Source of the DNA: DASRWI01 sp035654655 | GTDB lineage: Bacteria > Bacteroidota > Ignavibacteria > Ignavibacteriales > Ignavibacteriaceae | Reading direction: 5' to 3' | Length of the DNA stretch: 64,000 nucleotides | Assembly: GCA_035654655.1 (NCBI GenBank) | Contig: DASRWI010000010.1 | Coordinates: forward strand, 220,138-284,137 | Part shown: positions 54,370 to 63,113 of the stretch, in pieces | Layout of the letters: the number at the start of each line of letters is the position of its first letter | How positions within the stretch are numbered: position 1 is the first letter of the stretch | The notes under the pieces: model-generated | Seen by the model: the letters and a program-made list of their open reading frames with translations, nothing else | Databases searched by the model: none | Told to the model about the DNA's origin: nothing | Program-made: the position numbers and the translations under genes

Positions 54370-55821
54370 ATGAAAAAAATAATTTATATTTTACTTTTTA
54401 CTTCCTTACTCTCAGCTCAATCACAATTCACAGAGTTTATTAATCATGTTAACTCTCTTGGAGATGTATCAGCTAAACAGGCTGCAGTTGATAGCTTTAT
54501 GATTTATGCGAGGACTGTGGGCATACCTTTCATTGAAGATTCAACGGCAAATTTTATTTATTTAGGAACGTCAAGCACTATAACAATTGCCGGAGATTTT
54601 AATGGATGGAATCCATCTGGCTGGTCAATGACAAGACTCAATCAAACCAATTTCTGGTATCGTTCAAATAATTTTGAGATGGATGCTCGATTAGATTATA
54701 AATTTATAACCAATGGAAGTAACTGGATATTAGATCCTGAGAATCCTCATACTTGTGGCGGTGGATTTGGCCCTAACTCTGAATTGTCAATGCCTGATTA
54801 CATTCAGCCATGGGAAATAAATTATAATCCATCAATTCCTCATGGTACTATGCTTACAAAAACTATCTTTAGTACTAATGTTTTATCAGTTTACCAATTA
54901 AACATTTATTTACCACCTGGATATGACTCATTGTCTTTAAAAACTTATCCGACTGTATACTTCCAGGATGGTACAGAATATATTAGTTTAGGTAAAGCAG
55001 TTAATGTAATTGATAATCTATTGGACAGTGGGAAAATTCAGTCAGTAATTGTTGTTTTTGTTAAACCTAATAATCGTAATGAAGAGTACGCCGGCTCATT
55101 AAGGAATAAATATAGAGCATTTTTTGTAAATGAGCTTGTACCTTTTATAGATGCAAACTACAAAACGAAGGTAGATGCAAAAAAGAGGTTAGTTTTAGGT
55201 GATTCATATGGAGGGAATATATCTGCACTAATAAGTTATAATCATCCAGAGGTATTCGGCTTATGCGGCCTTCATTCAGGAGCTTTTCAAAATAACAATT
55301 ATGAAGCAGATTCTCTTATTTTAAGTGGACCAATAAAAGATATAAAATGGTGTTCAATCTGGGGAACTTATGAACCACTTTATCCTAATATGAGATTGAT
55401 TAGAGATTCTTTAATTAATAGAAATTATGAATTCGATTGGCTGGAAAGACCTGAAGGACACAGCTGGGGTTTATGGCGTGCAACAACTGACAGGATGTTG
55501 GAATATTTCTTCCCTGCCAATCCAGTTAATGTATCATATGAAGAAAATAATATAGTTAAAGATTATATACTTTATCAGAATTATCCCAATCCATTCAACC
55601 CATCCACAACTATCACTTTTACCATACCTGAAGATGCCAGTGTTAAATTAGAAGTCTATAACTTGCTTGGACAAAAAGTTAAACAGCTTATTAATAACTA
55701 TTATAAAGCAGGAACACACAATATAGAATTCAATGCATCAGAATTAAGCACAGGAACTTATTTTTATAAAATAACTACTGATAAATTTTCAGAAGTAAAA
55801 AAACTTAGTTTAATTAAGTAA
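54370..55821 (+). CDS. Secreted CE1-type esterase with E-set domain and T9SS sorting domain
   Basis: The 483-residue protein has a signal peptide (KKIIYILLFTSLLSAQ). An E-set/CBM48-like glucan-associated domain spans about 60-140 (ITIAGDFNGWNPSGWSMTRL). An esterase D/enterochelin-esterase-like alpha/beta hydrolase (about 150-375) has the nucleophile S279 in GDSYGGN and the likely catalytic H364 in PEGHSWGLW. A T9SS domain (NYPNPFNPSTTITF to KKLSLIK) ends it. The combination is typical of feruloyl/acetyl xylan or other carbohydrate esterases secreted by Bacteroidota; a siderophore esterase is less likely because of the T9SS tail. It is a single gene. Confidence 0.9.
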   Translation: MKKIIYILLFTSLLSAQSQFTEFINHVNSLGDVSAKQAAVDSFMIYARTVGIPFIEDSTANFIYLGTSSTITIAGDFNGWNPSGWSMTRLNQTNFWYRSNNFEMDARLDYKFITNGSNWILDPENPHTCGGGFGPNSELSMPDYIQPWEINYNPSIPHGTMLTKTIFSTNVLSVYQLNIYLPPGYDSLSLKTYPTVYFQDGTEYISLGKAVNVIDNLLDSGKIQSVIVVFVKPNNRNEEYAGSLRNKYRAFFVNELVPFIDANYKTKVDAKKRLVLGDSYGGNISALISYNHPEVFGLCGLHSGAFQNNNYEADSLILSGPIKDIKWCSIWGTYEPLYPNMRLIRDSLINRNYEFDWLERPEGHSWGLWRATTDRMLEYFFPANPVNVSYEENNIVKDYILYQNYPNPFNPSTTITFTIPEDASVKLEVYNLLGQKVKQLINNYYKAGTHNIEFNASELSTGTYFYKITTDKFSEVKKLSLIK

Positions 55822-56015
55822 GTAATATATGTAAAGGTCGATAAGTTTCCATAAATATAATTTAAGAATTTTTATTTTCTCTCAAACTGACTAAATAAAC
55901 TTCTGGTATAATGTAGTTGGTGTTCCTATACTTATAAAATTATTAAGTTGTTTTTATATTGTTGGAAAAGTTTTTATCTAAAATTTATTTTATAGTAAAT
56001 GTTTAATTTTTACCC

Positions 56016-56639
56016 CTATTCCTTACATTTAGCTACAACCGCATATTGTTGATATCGCATATCTTTGATGCTATTCAGTAAGATGGTATTAGTTACTTTA
56101 AATTTTAGAGATTGTGAAGGATTTATTCCTTCCATAACACATATTTCATATCCGGATTTGCTAAATAATTCTTCAATAGTTTTTTTAGTAAAAAATCTAA
56201 TATGAGTATAATCAAGTAATCCCCAATCTTTATATTTAAAATCTTTTTTAACTATTATTTCATACAAATTTGACCAATATCTAAAATTTGGGACTGAAGC
56301 AACTATTTTGGAATCTTCATTCTTCATAAATTTTTTTGCAAATGAAAGGCATTCCCATGGATCATATAAATGCTCAAGAACATCATTAAAAACTATGCAA
56401 TCAAAATATTTTAAAGGTAAATCAATATCTGAATCAAAAGTTCTATTAAGAACTCTAAATAATTTTTTTGAAGCTTTTTCAGCGCTTTCTTTATTAGGTT
56501 CAACACCCCATACTTCCATACCTTTAGTCTTAAAAAATGATCCAAAATTCCCTGCACCACAACCTACTTCTAACAATGTTTTAGTATTGTCAGGTATGAA
56601 CTTAAACATCTCATCTCTTTTTAATGAGTAATAATCCAT
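56016..56639 (-). CDS. Class I SAM-dependent methyltransferase (polysaccharide cluster)
   Basis: I chose the ATG at 56639 (MDYYSLKRDEMFKFIPD), which has GGAG six bases upstream; an ATG at 56651 falls on the ribosome site itself. The 207-residue protein has motif I (LLEVGCGAGNFGSFFK), a motif II-like EPNKESAEKA and DCIVFNDVLEHLYDP, as in methyltransferases of O-antigen and sugar clusters. The substrate, probably a sugar or lipid-linked glycan, is not shown. It lies next to a family 2 glycosyltransferase gene on the same strand (59-base gap). Confidence 0.85.
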   Translation of the reverse strand: MDYYSLKRDEMFKFIPDNTKTLLEVGCGAGNFGSFFKTKGMEVWGVEPNKESAEKASKKLFRVLNRTFDSDIDLPLKYFDCIVFNDVLEHLYDPWECLSFAKKFMKNEDSKIVASVPNFRYWSNLYEIIVKKDFKYKDWGLLDYTHIRFFTKKTIEELFSKSGYEICVMEGINPSQSLKFKVTNTILLNSIKDMRYQQYAVVAKCKE

Positions 56640-56698
56640 TCGAATCTCCATCTATATTTATAGTTCTATTAAAGTAATTTCCTTACACTAAAACAACT

Positions 56699-57574
56699 TC
56701 AATTTAATAATAATTTGAAGTACGACCAATTTTCTTTATAGGTATATTTTGGATTAAATAAAATTTTAACAGCCATCAAACAAGCCAAAATATGTACTAG
56801 ATGATAACTAACAATATTATGTTTTTTAAGATAAATATTCTGACTTCGAATAAACATCATTCTAGTTCTATGGTTTGCATTGCTTATACCTTTTACTGTA
56901 CCTCCTTCATAATGTATTATTTTTGTAAAAGGCAAAATAATACGGTCTTTATTGAGTTGAGATATTCTTTTTTGCAAGTCAACTTCCTCAAAGTACATAA
57001 AAAACTCAGGGGCAAATCCTTGTAATTGTTCAAACAAATTGCGTGATAAAAATAGAGCTGCACCTATAATATAATCCACTTTAAAAGGTTCTGCTGTTTT
57101 AATTACTTCCTTTTTCTTGTCATCGATTTTACTAAATTTATCGAAAATCCATTTTAATTTTGAATTATAAAAGTCGGGAAAGTCACCCCAACACTTAGTT
57201 AAATCTTTTTTGCCATCTATAAGAATACAGCCAAGAGCTCCTAAGATGGATTCATTTCTATTAGAATAATTTAATAAATGAAGGATAGAATTTTCTATAA
57301 GTAGAGTATCCGAGTTAAGAAAAAATAAATACTTCCCTTTTGCTATTTTCGCTCCAATATTATTTGCTTTTCCAAAACCAATATTATTTTCTAACTCTAT
57401 AATTGTAATATTAGGAAATAAATATTTTAATTCAGTAAAAGTACGATCATTAGATGCATTGTCAACAATAATAACTTCAAAATCTAAATTTTTTGTGTGT
57501 TCATAAATTGATTTAATACAATCTTTTAATATTTCTGAAGTATTATAATTTACTATGATAATGGAAACATCCAT
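56699..57574 (-). CDS. Family 2 glycosyltransferase (rhamnosyltransferase-like)
   Basis: The 291-residue protein has the GT-A fold start VSIIIVNYNTSEILKDCIKSI, the VDNASND region, NIGFGKANNIGAK, the sugar-nucleotide motif FFLNSDTLL and FMYFEEVDLQKR near residue 200. These are typical of rhamnosyl and related GT2 enzymes that build surface polysaccharides on lipid carriers at the inner face of the membrane. It has a C-terminal hydrophobic stretch (YHLVHILACLMAVKIL) that could dock it to the membrane. It belongs to the cluster with the methyltransferase and sugar dehydrogenase. Confidence 0.9.
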   Translation of the reverse strand: MDVSIIIVNYNTSEILKDCIKSIYEHTKNLDFEVIIVDNASNDRTFTELKYLFPNITIIELENNIGFGKANNIGAKIAKGKYLFFLNSDTLLIENSILHLLNYSNRNESILGALGCILIDGKKDLTKCWGDFPDFYNSKLKWIFDKFSKIDDKKKEVIKTAEPFKVDYIIGAALFLSRNLFEQLQGFAPEFFMYFEEVDLQKRISQLNKDRIILPFTKIIHYEGGTVKGISNANHRTRMMFIRSQNIYLKKHNIVSYHLVHILACLMAVKILFNPKYTYKENWSYFKLLLN

Positions 57575-58120
57575 TTAGCTTAAAATCCTTTTCTTTTAGT
57601 CTTAATGCTTTTAAATAAATAAGTACTGATGGTTTTTATATTAGTTTTATAAAAAATGAAGATTATATTAAGATTTTGGGTAATAATATTTAGGTTATTT
57701 GCTTGAAAACTATAGAATATTTTAATTATTATAAATAAATTTTATTAAATTTAGATAATTTATTACTATAAAACAATATATTGTTTTTTAAATAACCTTC
57801 AAAGGTTATATTTAGAAGGGTTAGTAGAGAATGAAGGAGTCTGCCATTGGTATCCCTAAGGGGCTGAAAGAGGTCGAACCTCCGACCCTCTGTTTGTAAG
57901 AGAAGTATATTAAAATTTCTTAATTTATTGTTGCCTTAAGTAGTTATTTTCTAAGCACTTGCGGAGGTCATTTATTATAATTTTTAGGGGTGTTGAAACG
58001 GAAGTAGTTTTTCATAATTTTATTTTCTTGATTTATAATTTATACAAGAAGCCTATCTTTATTGTTGAGCTTACATATTTTCTCATTTGCCAACTTCCTT
58101 ACAAGAAAATTCATAAATCA
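57575..58120. other. 546-base gap in the polysaccharide cluster
   Basis: AT-rich and without a supportable gene. A frame of 61 codons at 57959-58144 is read on the wrong strand for the cluster and overlaps the next gene, so I do not count it. The one clear feature is a tRNA-Val fragment at 57860-57900. The gap splits two sets of polysaccharide genes and may mark a boundary between inserted segments. Confidence 0.6.
57860..57900 (-). repeat. 3' half of a tRNA-Val (possible attachment-site remnant)
   Basis: On the minus strand the sequence reads CTTACAAACAGAGGGTCGG, then GGTTCGACC, and ends CAGCCCC. This matches the end of a tRNA from the anticodon loop (anticodon TAC, valine) through variable region, T arm and 3' acceptor strand. 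The T arm is slightly degenerate. The 5' acceptor (expected GGGGCTG), D arm and left half of the anticodon stem are absent upstream, so it is not a working tRNA gene. A fragment that starts exactly at the anticodon loop is what integrases copy when they target tRNA genes. Confidence 0.6.
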
Positions 58121-59491
58121 TCATGCCTTAAAGATCTTTTTTAAGTTAATTCCATTCTTCTGAAAGACATTCCTGGTATCAATAATTACTTTAGCATTTT
58201 CTGCAATGAACTTGTAATCATAATTGGAATGATCTGTACTTAATAAAACGACATCATAGGATGAAATATTTTCTTTTGTAAGTTCAATTGATACCATTTC
58301 AAAATGATATTTTCTTGTTTTAGGAAGAACAGGTACATAAGGGTCATTATAATCTACAATAGCTCCCTTTTCTCTTAGTATTTCAATAAGCTTTAGCGAA
58401 GGTGATTCGCGAATATCATCAATATCTTTTTTGTATGAAGCACCCAATATTAAAACTCTTGCTCCATTTAATGCTTTCTTTTGTTTATTAAGAACCTGCA
58501 TAGTACTTTCTACAACATAGTAAGGCATATAAGTGTTTATTTCTCCGGCTAGTTCAATAAATTTAGTGTTAATTTGATGTTCACGGGCTTTCCATGTAAG
58601 GTAAAATGGATCTATAGGAATACAATGTCCACCAAGTCCAGGTCCTGGATAAAAAGCATGAAAGCCAAAAGGTTTTGTTTTTGCAGCTTCAATGACTTCC
58701 CATACATCAATATCCATTCTATCAAAAACCATTTTAAGTTCATTAACTAAAGCAATATTCACTGAGCGATAAATATTTTCTAAAAGTTTAGTTGCTTCTG
58801 CCGCTTTTGGTGATGATACCGGAACCGTTTTAACAATAACCTGGTCGTATAAGGCTTGAGTGACTTTAAGACAATTAGCAGTCACTCCACCAACCACTTT
58901 AGGGATTGTTGCAGTATTATAAATCGGGTTATTGGGGTCTTCACGTTCAGGAGAAAAAGCTAAATAGAAATCTTCACCAACCTTATAATCTTCTATATTT
59001 TCTTCAAGCTCATTTATTTCACCTGCAAACTCAAACTTCTCAGCTTGAATTGATGGAGCTTTTTCAAATAACGGAAGAAGAATTTCTTCAGTTGTACCGG
59101 GATAAGTCGAAGACTCAAGAACAACAAGCTGTCCTTTTTGAAGGTACTGTGAAATTGTTTTAGCTGAATTAGCAATGTAAGAGATGTCTGGTTCACGATG
59201 TTCATCAAGCGGAGTTGGGACTGCAATAATAATTGCATCAACTTCTGTAAGACGGGAAAAATCTGAAGTAGCTGAAAAACAGTTTAATGAATTTTTAATT
59301 CTTTTAGATGAGATATGTTTTATATAACTCTTCCCTGCATTAAGATGATTAACTTTTCTATCATCAAGATCAAACCCTATTACCTGAAATTGCTTGCCGG
59401 CAAATTCAAGCCCCAATGGAAGACCGACATAACCTAAACCAATAATACCAACCTTAGCTTCTTTGTTTAAAATTTTGGTAAGCAGTTCCAT
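58121..59491 (-). CDS. UDP-sugar 6-dehydrogenase (nucleotide sugar dehydrogenase)
   Basis: The 456-residue protein has an N-terminal NAD-binding domain (AKVGIIGLGYVGLPLGLEFA) and central motifs AVPTPLDEHREPD, ESSTYPGTT and FSPEREDPNN. The catalytic cysteine is C290 (GPGLGGHCIPIDPFYLTW) and there is a C-terminal sugar-binding domain. It is of the UDP-N-acetylglucosamine/mannosamine 6-dehydrogenase (WbpA) type, giving uronic acids for surface polysaccharide. An acidic insertion of about 20 residues at 150-170 (FEFAGEINELEENIED) is unusual. It lies 68 bases after the sugar transferase gene and is probably co-transcribed with it. Confidence 0.93.
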   Translation of the reverse strand: MELLTKILNKEAKVGIIGLGYVGLPLGLEFAGKQFQVIGFDLDDRKVNHLNAGKSYIKHISSKRIKNSLNCFSATSDFSRLTEVDAIIIAVPTPLDEHREPDISYIANSAKTISQYLQKGQLVVLESSTYPGTTEEILLPLFEKAPSIQAEKFEFAGEINELEENIEDYKVGEDFYLAFSPEREDPNNPIYNTATIPKVVGGVTANCLKVTQALYDQVIVKTVPVSSPKAAEATKLLENIYRSVNIALVNELKMVFDRMDIDVWEVIEAAKTKPFGFHAFYPGPGLGGHCIPIDPFYLTWKAREHQINTKFIELAGEINTYMPYYVVESTMQVLNKQKKALNGARVLILGASYKKDIDDIRESPSLKLIEILREKGAIVDYNDPYVPVLPKTRKYHFEMVSIELTKENISSYDVVLLSTDHSNYDYKFIAENAKVIIDTRNVFQKNGINLKKIFKA

Positions 59492-59559
59492 AATCTCTCC
59501 TTTTAAATTTTACTTCATAAAAAATGCAGATGAATCTTCTACATATATTATCACCGGTT

Positions 59560-61602
59560 TTAAGAACTTCTTGCTTTCTTAATTAAAATATTATATAAAG
59601 CCTTAAAAAAGTATTCTAAGTCAGTTTTAATTGGATTTTTTTTATAAGCTAAAATATATCTCTTTTCAGATTCTAATAATTTTTCAAAAGATGTAGGTAG
59701 ATCTTTATAAAATGGAGGTATTAATCCAGGGGTTGTAGATATTCTTAATTCTTGTAAATCCTTGGGGTATTGATTAAACTTGGTAAGACTTAAAGGTCGA
59801 ACTCCGACTATCTTAATATCACCTTTTAGAAAATTAATAAACATTGGTAATTCATCTAACCAATATCTTCTTAATAATTTACCCCAAAATGGTAAACGGA
59901 AATCATTTATTATTTTATCCCCATTAGTTGATCCATTTGAGTTAAAAACGTAATCCTGTATAAATTCTGCATATGGGTACATTGTTCTTAACTTGTACAC
60001 ATAAATAGTCTTTCCACCTTTACCGATTCTCTCCATTTTGAAAATAGGACTGTAAAACTGTTTCTTACCTGGGAGTGGACCTTCACACATAACCGCAGCA
60101 AAATACACAATATTATCAACTACAGCAATGTCTAATATCTTGAATCCTAAATAAACTAATCGTCCTAATCCTTCAGCAAGAGAAATGGCCATGTCTTTTT
60201 CTTTTCTGAATTTAAAATATAACTTTCTTGTAACAGGTAATTTTGGAAATACTCTCTTCCATATAAAGTCAAAGAAATAAAATAAATTTCCAATCCAAAA
60301 GTGATATTTTTTAATAAATCTATTATATCGATAGTTATGTGGATATAAAGCTCCTACAAATACTCCCCCCTTTACCAATGTTTTTCTGACCTTCCGGATA
60401 TAATTATTCATGTTAGATTGATTATTCAAAACATTCAAGTTAACATATAATTGATAAGATTCGGAATTTTGTAGCGAAATATCAAAAAACTCACCTGAAT
60501 TTATAATAACTGATTTACGGCTATCAAAAGATTTAAGATCAATCATAGAGTCGAGAACTGAAAAAACCTTTTCATATTCTTTCAAATATTTAAATCCCAG
60601 TTTATGTTTATCAATAGATTTAGTTTCCACTGTGCTATTAAAACTGTACTTCAATCCATGATTCTTTATAGTGGAGGAAAATACAGGGCTTTTAATATCA
60701 TGAGCTTTTAAGAAGGTTATGGTAGGTTCATCAATTTTATTGTTAATTTTCTCAACAAACAAAAACAAAGCTAATAAACCTGATACTAATGAGTAGTTTA
60801 CTATAGCTTTAGAAAAATAAATCCATTCCGGAGATTTTATTTGCAATAAATAAATAGAAAATAAAACAATTGCAATAGTCAATAAATAAAATTTAATTTG
60901 TAACGCAGAGGCTTCCCATTTACTTTTAGAAGAATTTGGCAATTGGAATTTATGAGTTGCTGCTGCAGAAAATATCCAACTCAGATAAATTACTGTTAAC
61001 ATTATTAGGTGCTTCTCAGTTAGATTTTCTGCATTAATAATTTTAATAATATCGAAGTAAAAGAAAAGCGATAAGATTAATCCATCAATACAAAAATGAT
61101 ATAGAGAAGAACGTAGAAGATTAAACAAACGAATTTTTCTTCGCTTGTTCAATACAATACAATAATAAAATGCTTCAATCACGACATTGAAAAAAATTAC
61201 ACTTATAAATATTTCACGTGAAATTTTTGAAATTTGAAAAAAATTAAGAATAAATGAAAAAGAAACAAGGCTTATAATTAATGATAGAGATAGTCTCCAA
61301 AAAATTTGTGAAAGATCATTGTGAATTGAAAGGTTGTATTTATTAGAAATGCTAGAGCCAAATATTTGAAATAAAATAAAAAAGCCAAAAAACAGATTAT
61401 AATTATCATCTAATACTAAGGTCTGTTTTTTTAAATAATAGAAAACAAAAAATGTAATTACATAGATTAACAGACTAACAGATAGATTGATAATAAAATT
61501 TATTCTCTTTTGCCCACTGAAAAACCTTTCAGTCAATGAGACATGTGAGGATTCTTTACTGTTATTGGATAAAGTAATATCAATATTTAATTCATCACTC
61601 AA
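59560..61602 (-). CDS. Polyprenyl-phosphate sugar transferase initiating polysaccharide synthesis
   Basis: The 680-residue protein has about ten membrane helices in its first 290 residues. A middle domain that looks methyltransferase-like (LVKGGVFVGALYP, then RKLYFKFRKEKDM) follows. The C-terminal bacterial sugar transferase domain (from about 515) contains MERIGKGGKTIYVYKLRTM, WLDELPMFINFLKGDIKIVGVRP and TTPGLIPPFY. This layout is common in Bacteroidota. The enzyme transfers a sugar phosphate from UDP-sugar to undecaprenyl phosphate, the first step of exopolysaccharide or O-antigen assembly. It is the first gene on the minus strand after a 412-base divergent gap. Confidence 0.9.
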   Translation of the reverse strand: MSDELNIDITLSNNSKESSHVSLTERFFSGQKRINFIINLSVSLLIYVITFFVFYYLKKQTLVLDDNYNLFFGFFILFQIFGSSISNKYNLSIHNDLSQIFWRLSLSLIISLVSFSFILNFFQISKISREIFISVIFFNVVIEAFYYCIVLNKRRKIRLFNLLRSSLYHFCIDGLILSLFFYFDIIKIINAENLTEKHLIMLTVIYLSWIFSAAATHKFQLPNSSKSKWEASALQIKFYLLTIAIVLFSIYLLQIKSPEWIYFSKAIVNYSLVSGLLALFLFVEKINNKIDEPTITFLKAHDIKSPVFSSTIKNHGLKYSFNSTVETKSIDKHKLGFKYLKEYEKVFSVLDSMIDLKSFDSRKSVIINSGEFFDISLQNSESYQLYVNLNVLNNQSNMNNYIRKVRKTLVKGGVFVGALYPHNYRYNRFIKKYHFWIGNLFYFFDFIWKRVFPKLPVTRKLYFKFRKEKDMAISLAEGLGRLVYLGFKILDIAVVDNIVYFAAVMCEGPLPGKKQFYSPIFKMERIGKGGKTIYVYKLRTMYPYAEFIQDYVFNSNGSTNGDKIINDFRLPFWGKLLRRYWLDELPMFINFLKGDIKIVGVRPLSLTKFNQYPKDLQELRISTTPGLIPPFYKDLPTSFEKLLESEKRYILAYKKNPIKTDLEYFFKALYNILIKKARSS

Positions 61603-62014
61603 GGTTAAGTTGCCTTTAATTAGAGATAAAACTTGTTTTAAGATAATATAGCCATAAGTTGTCCTACATTACAAGAACATTAGTCAACACAATTAAAAAG
61701 CCCTCAAATATAAACAAAATGTGTTCTAGAACATATAACAAAGTCGAGTATGTGAAAATACTCTTTTAAGAAACCTTTACCCAAATAAAATGTTTTCTAA
61801 ATATAAGCCAAAAGTTATGCCATGTCTTAATGATTTTTTAATTTTTACAAAAATCAAAAAATATGCAGATAACAACTCATAATTTTCCCTTAAGTAAATT
61901 TTACCGATAATTATCAATTTTACTTTTGTATCATATTGATTTTAGAATAAAAACAAATGATTCAATAAGGTACATTTTTTGTTAATTAAGATATTATTTT
62001 AATAGGATATTAGA
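61603..62014. other. Divergent intergenic region before the sugar transferase
   Basis: 412 AT-rich bases between two divergent genes. The only symmetrical site is a perfect 12-base palindrome TGTTCTAGAACA at 61722-61733, about 120 bases before the sugar transferase start, a possible operator. No RNA gene or repeat is visible. Confidence 0.45.
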
Positions 62015-63100
62015 TTGTTGCAAAAATCATTTTATTTGATCTTTATTGAACTTTTATTAATCAGTTTTTCCGCCTACTCTGAAGGCAAAATTACATTCGA
62101 TGAACAGGGTTGGACATCTGATCAATCATTAGATACAATTTTTACTATTGGTAATTACACTTTCTCAAGCAATAAACATTTATACACCAATTACGGATAC
62201 AATTTTGATGTTAATAATGTAAGTATCTACTATGCATTTCAAAATCCAGGGACGGACCAAATAATTATTAAGACATCAAATAACCAATTGGTGGAATTCT
62301 CAAGCTTTGCAGCTTATCAGGTAAGTGAAACGTCTTCCGATACTTTAATTGTTGAAGGATGGGAAGGAAATAATAAAAAATATTCAAAAATATTTTCTAA
62401 TAATAATTCTTGGAAAATTCTATCCTTAGATTACAAGAATATAAATAAGATCATTATAAAAATTGGGAATCTAAGAACCGGTTATTTATTTGATTATAAT
62501 TTTGATAATTTTTCTTTTAATAACAGCCCGTTACCTGTTGAACTAACCTCTTTTACAGGAAAAGTTGTTAATAATAAAATTGAACTAAATTGGCAAACAG
62601 CAACAGAACTAAATAATTCCGGATTTGAAGTACAAAGAAAAATTTCAAATCATAAAGATGCTGACTGGGAAAAAATAGGATTTGTAGCTGGTAATGGAAA
62701 TACTAATTCTACAAAATATTATTCTTATGTTGATACATATCCAACTGGTGGAAATAAATTTCAATATAGATTAAAACAAATTGATACTGATGGAACATCA
62801 AAATTCTCTGAAATTATTGAAATTGAATTCACTCCAAATAAATTTGAGTTATCACAAAATTATCCTAATCCGTTTAATCCCTCAACGACAATTAAATATA
62901 GTTTGTCTGAAATATCTAATGTAATTCTTAAAGTATATGATATATTAGGGAATGAAGTTGCCACCTTGATTGATGAACGAAAAGAAGTAGGAAGTTATTC
63001 TGTTACTTTTGATGCAGGTAATTTATCAAGCGGTATTTATATTTATAAATTAGTTACTGATGCTTTTGTTTCAACAAAAAAGATGATACTTATAAAATAA
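62015..63100 (+). CDS. Secreted protein with FN3-like module and T9SS sorting domain
   Basis: The 361-residue protein starts with TTG at 62015 (AGGAT six bases upstream) and has a signal peptide (KSFYLIFIELLLISFSAYS). Residues about 25-165 form a beta-rich domain of no recognised family. A PVELTSF / TATELNNSGFEVQRK module (about 170-265) and a T9SS domain (NYPNPFNPSTTIKY to KKMILIK) complete it. It would be exported like the other five sorting-domain proteins in the window. It is followed 13 bases later by another exported protein gene, likely in the same transcript. Confidence 0.85.
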   Translation: MLQKSFYLIFIELLLISFSAYSEGKITFDEQGWTSDQSLDTIFTIGNYTFSSNKHLYTNYGYNFDVNNVSIYYAFQNPGTDQIIIKTSNNQLVEFSSFAAYQVSETSSDTLIVEGWEGNNKKYSKIFSNNNSWKILSLDYKNINKIIIKIGNLRTGYLFDYNFDNFSFNNSPLPVELTSFTGKVVNNKIELNWQTATELNNSGFEVQRKISNHKDADWEKIGFVAGNGNTNSTKYYSYVDTYPTGGNKFQYRLKQIDTDGTSKFSEIIEIEFTPNKFELSQNYPNPFNPSTTIKYSLSEISNVILKVYDILGNEVATLIDERKEVGSYSVTFDAGNLSSGIYIYKLVTDAFVSTKKMILIK

Positions 63101-63113
63101 AGTTTTTAATATT

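Noticed and set aside
57800..57960. A functional tRNA-Val gene
   Set aside because: Only the part from anticodon loop to acceptor end is present; the 5' acceptor, D arm and left anticodon stem are missing and the T stem is degenerate.
57959..58144. A 61-codon frame in the polysaccharide gap
   Set aside because: Hydrophobic, lacks a ribosome site and overlaps the end of the sugar dehydrogenase gene on the opposite strand.
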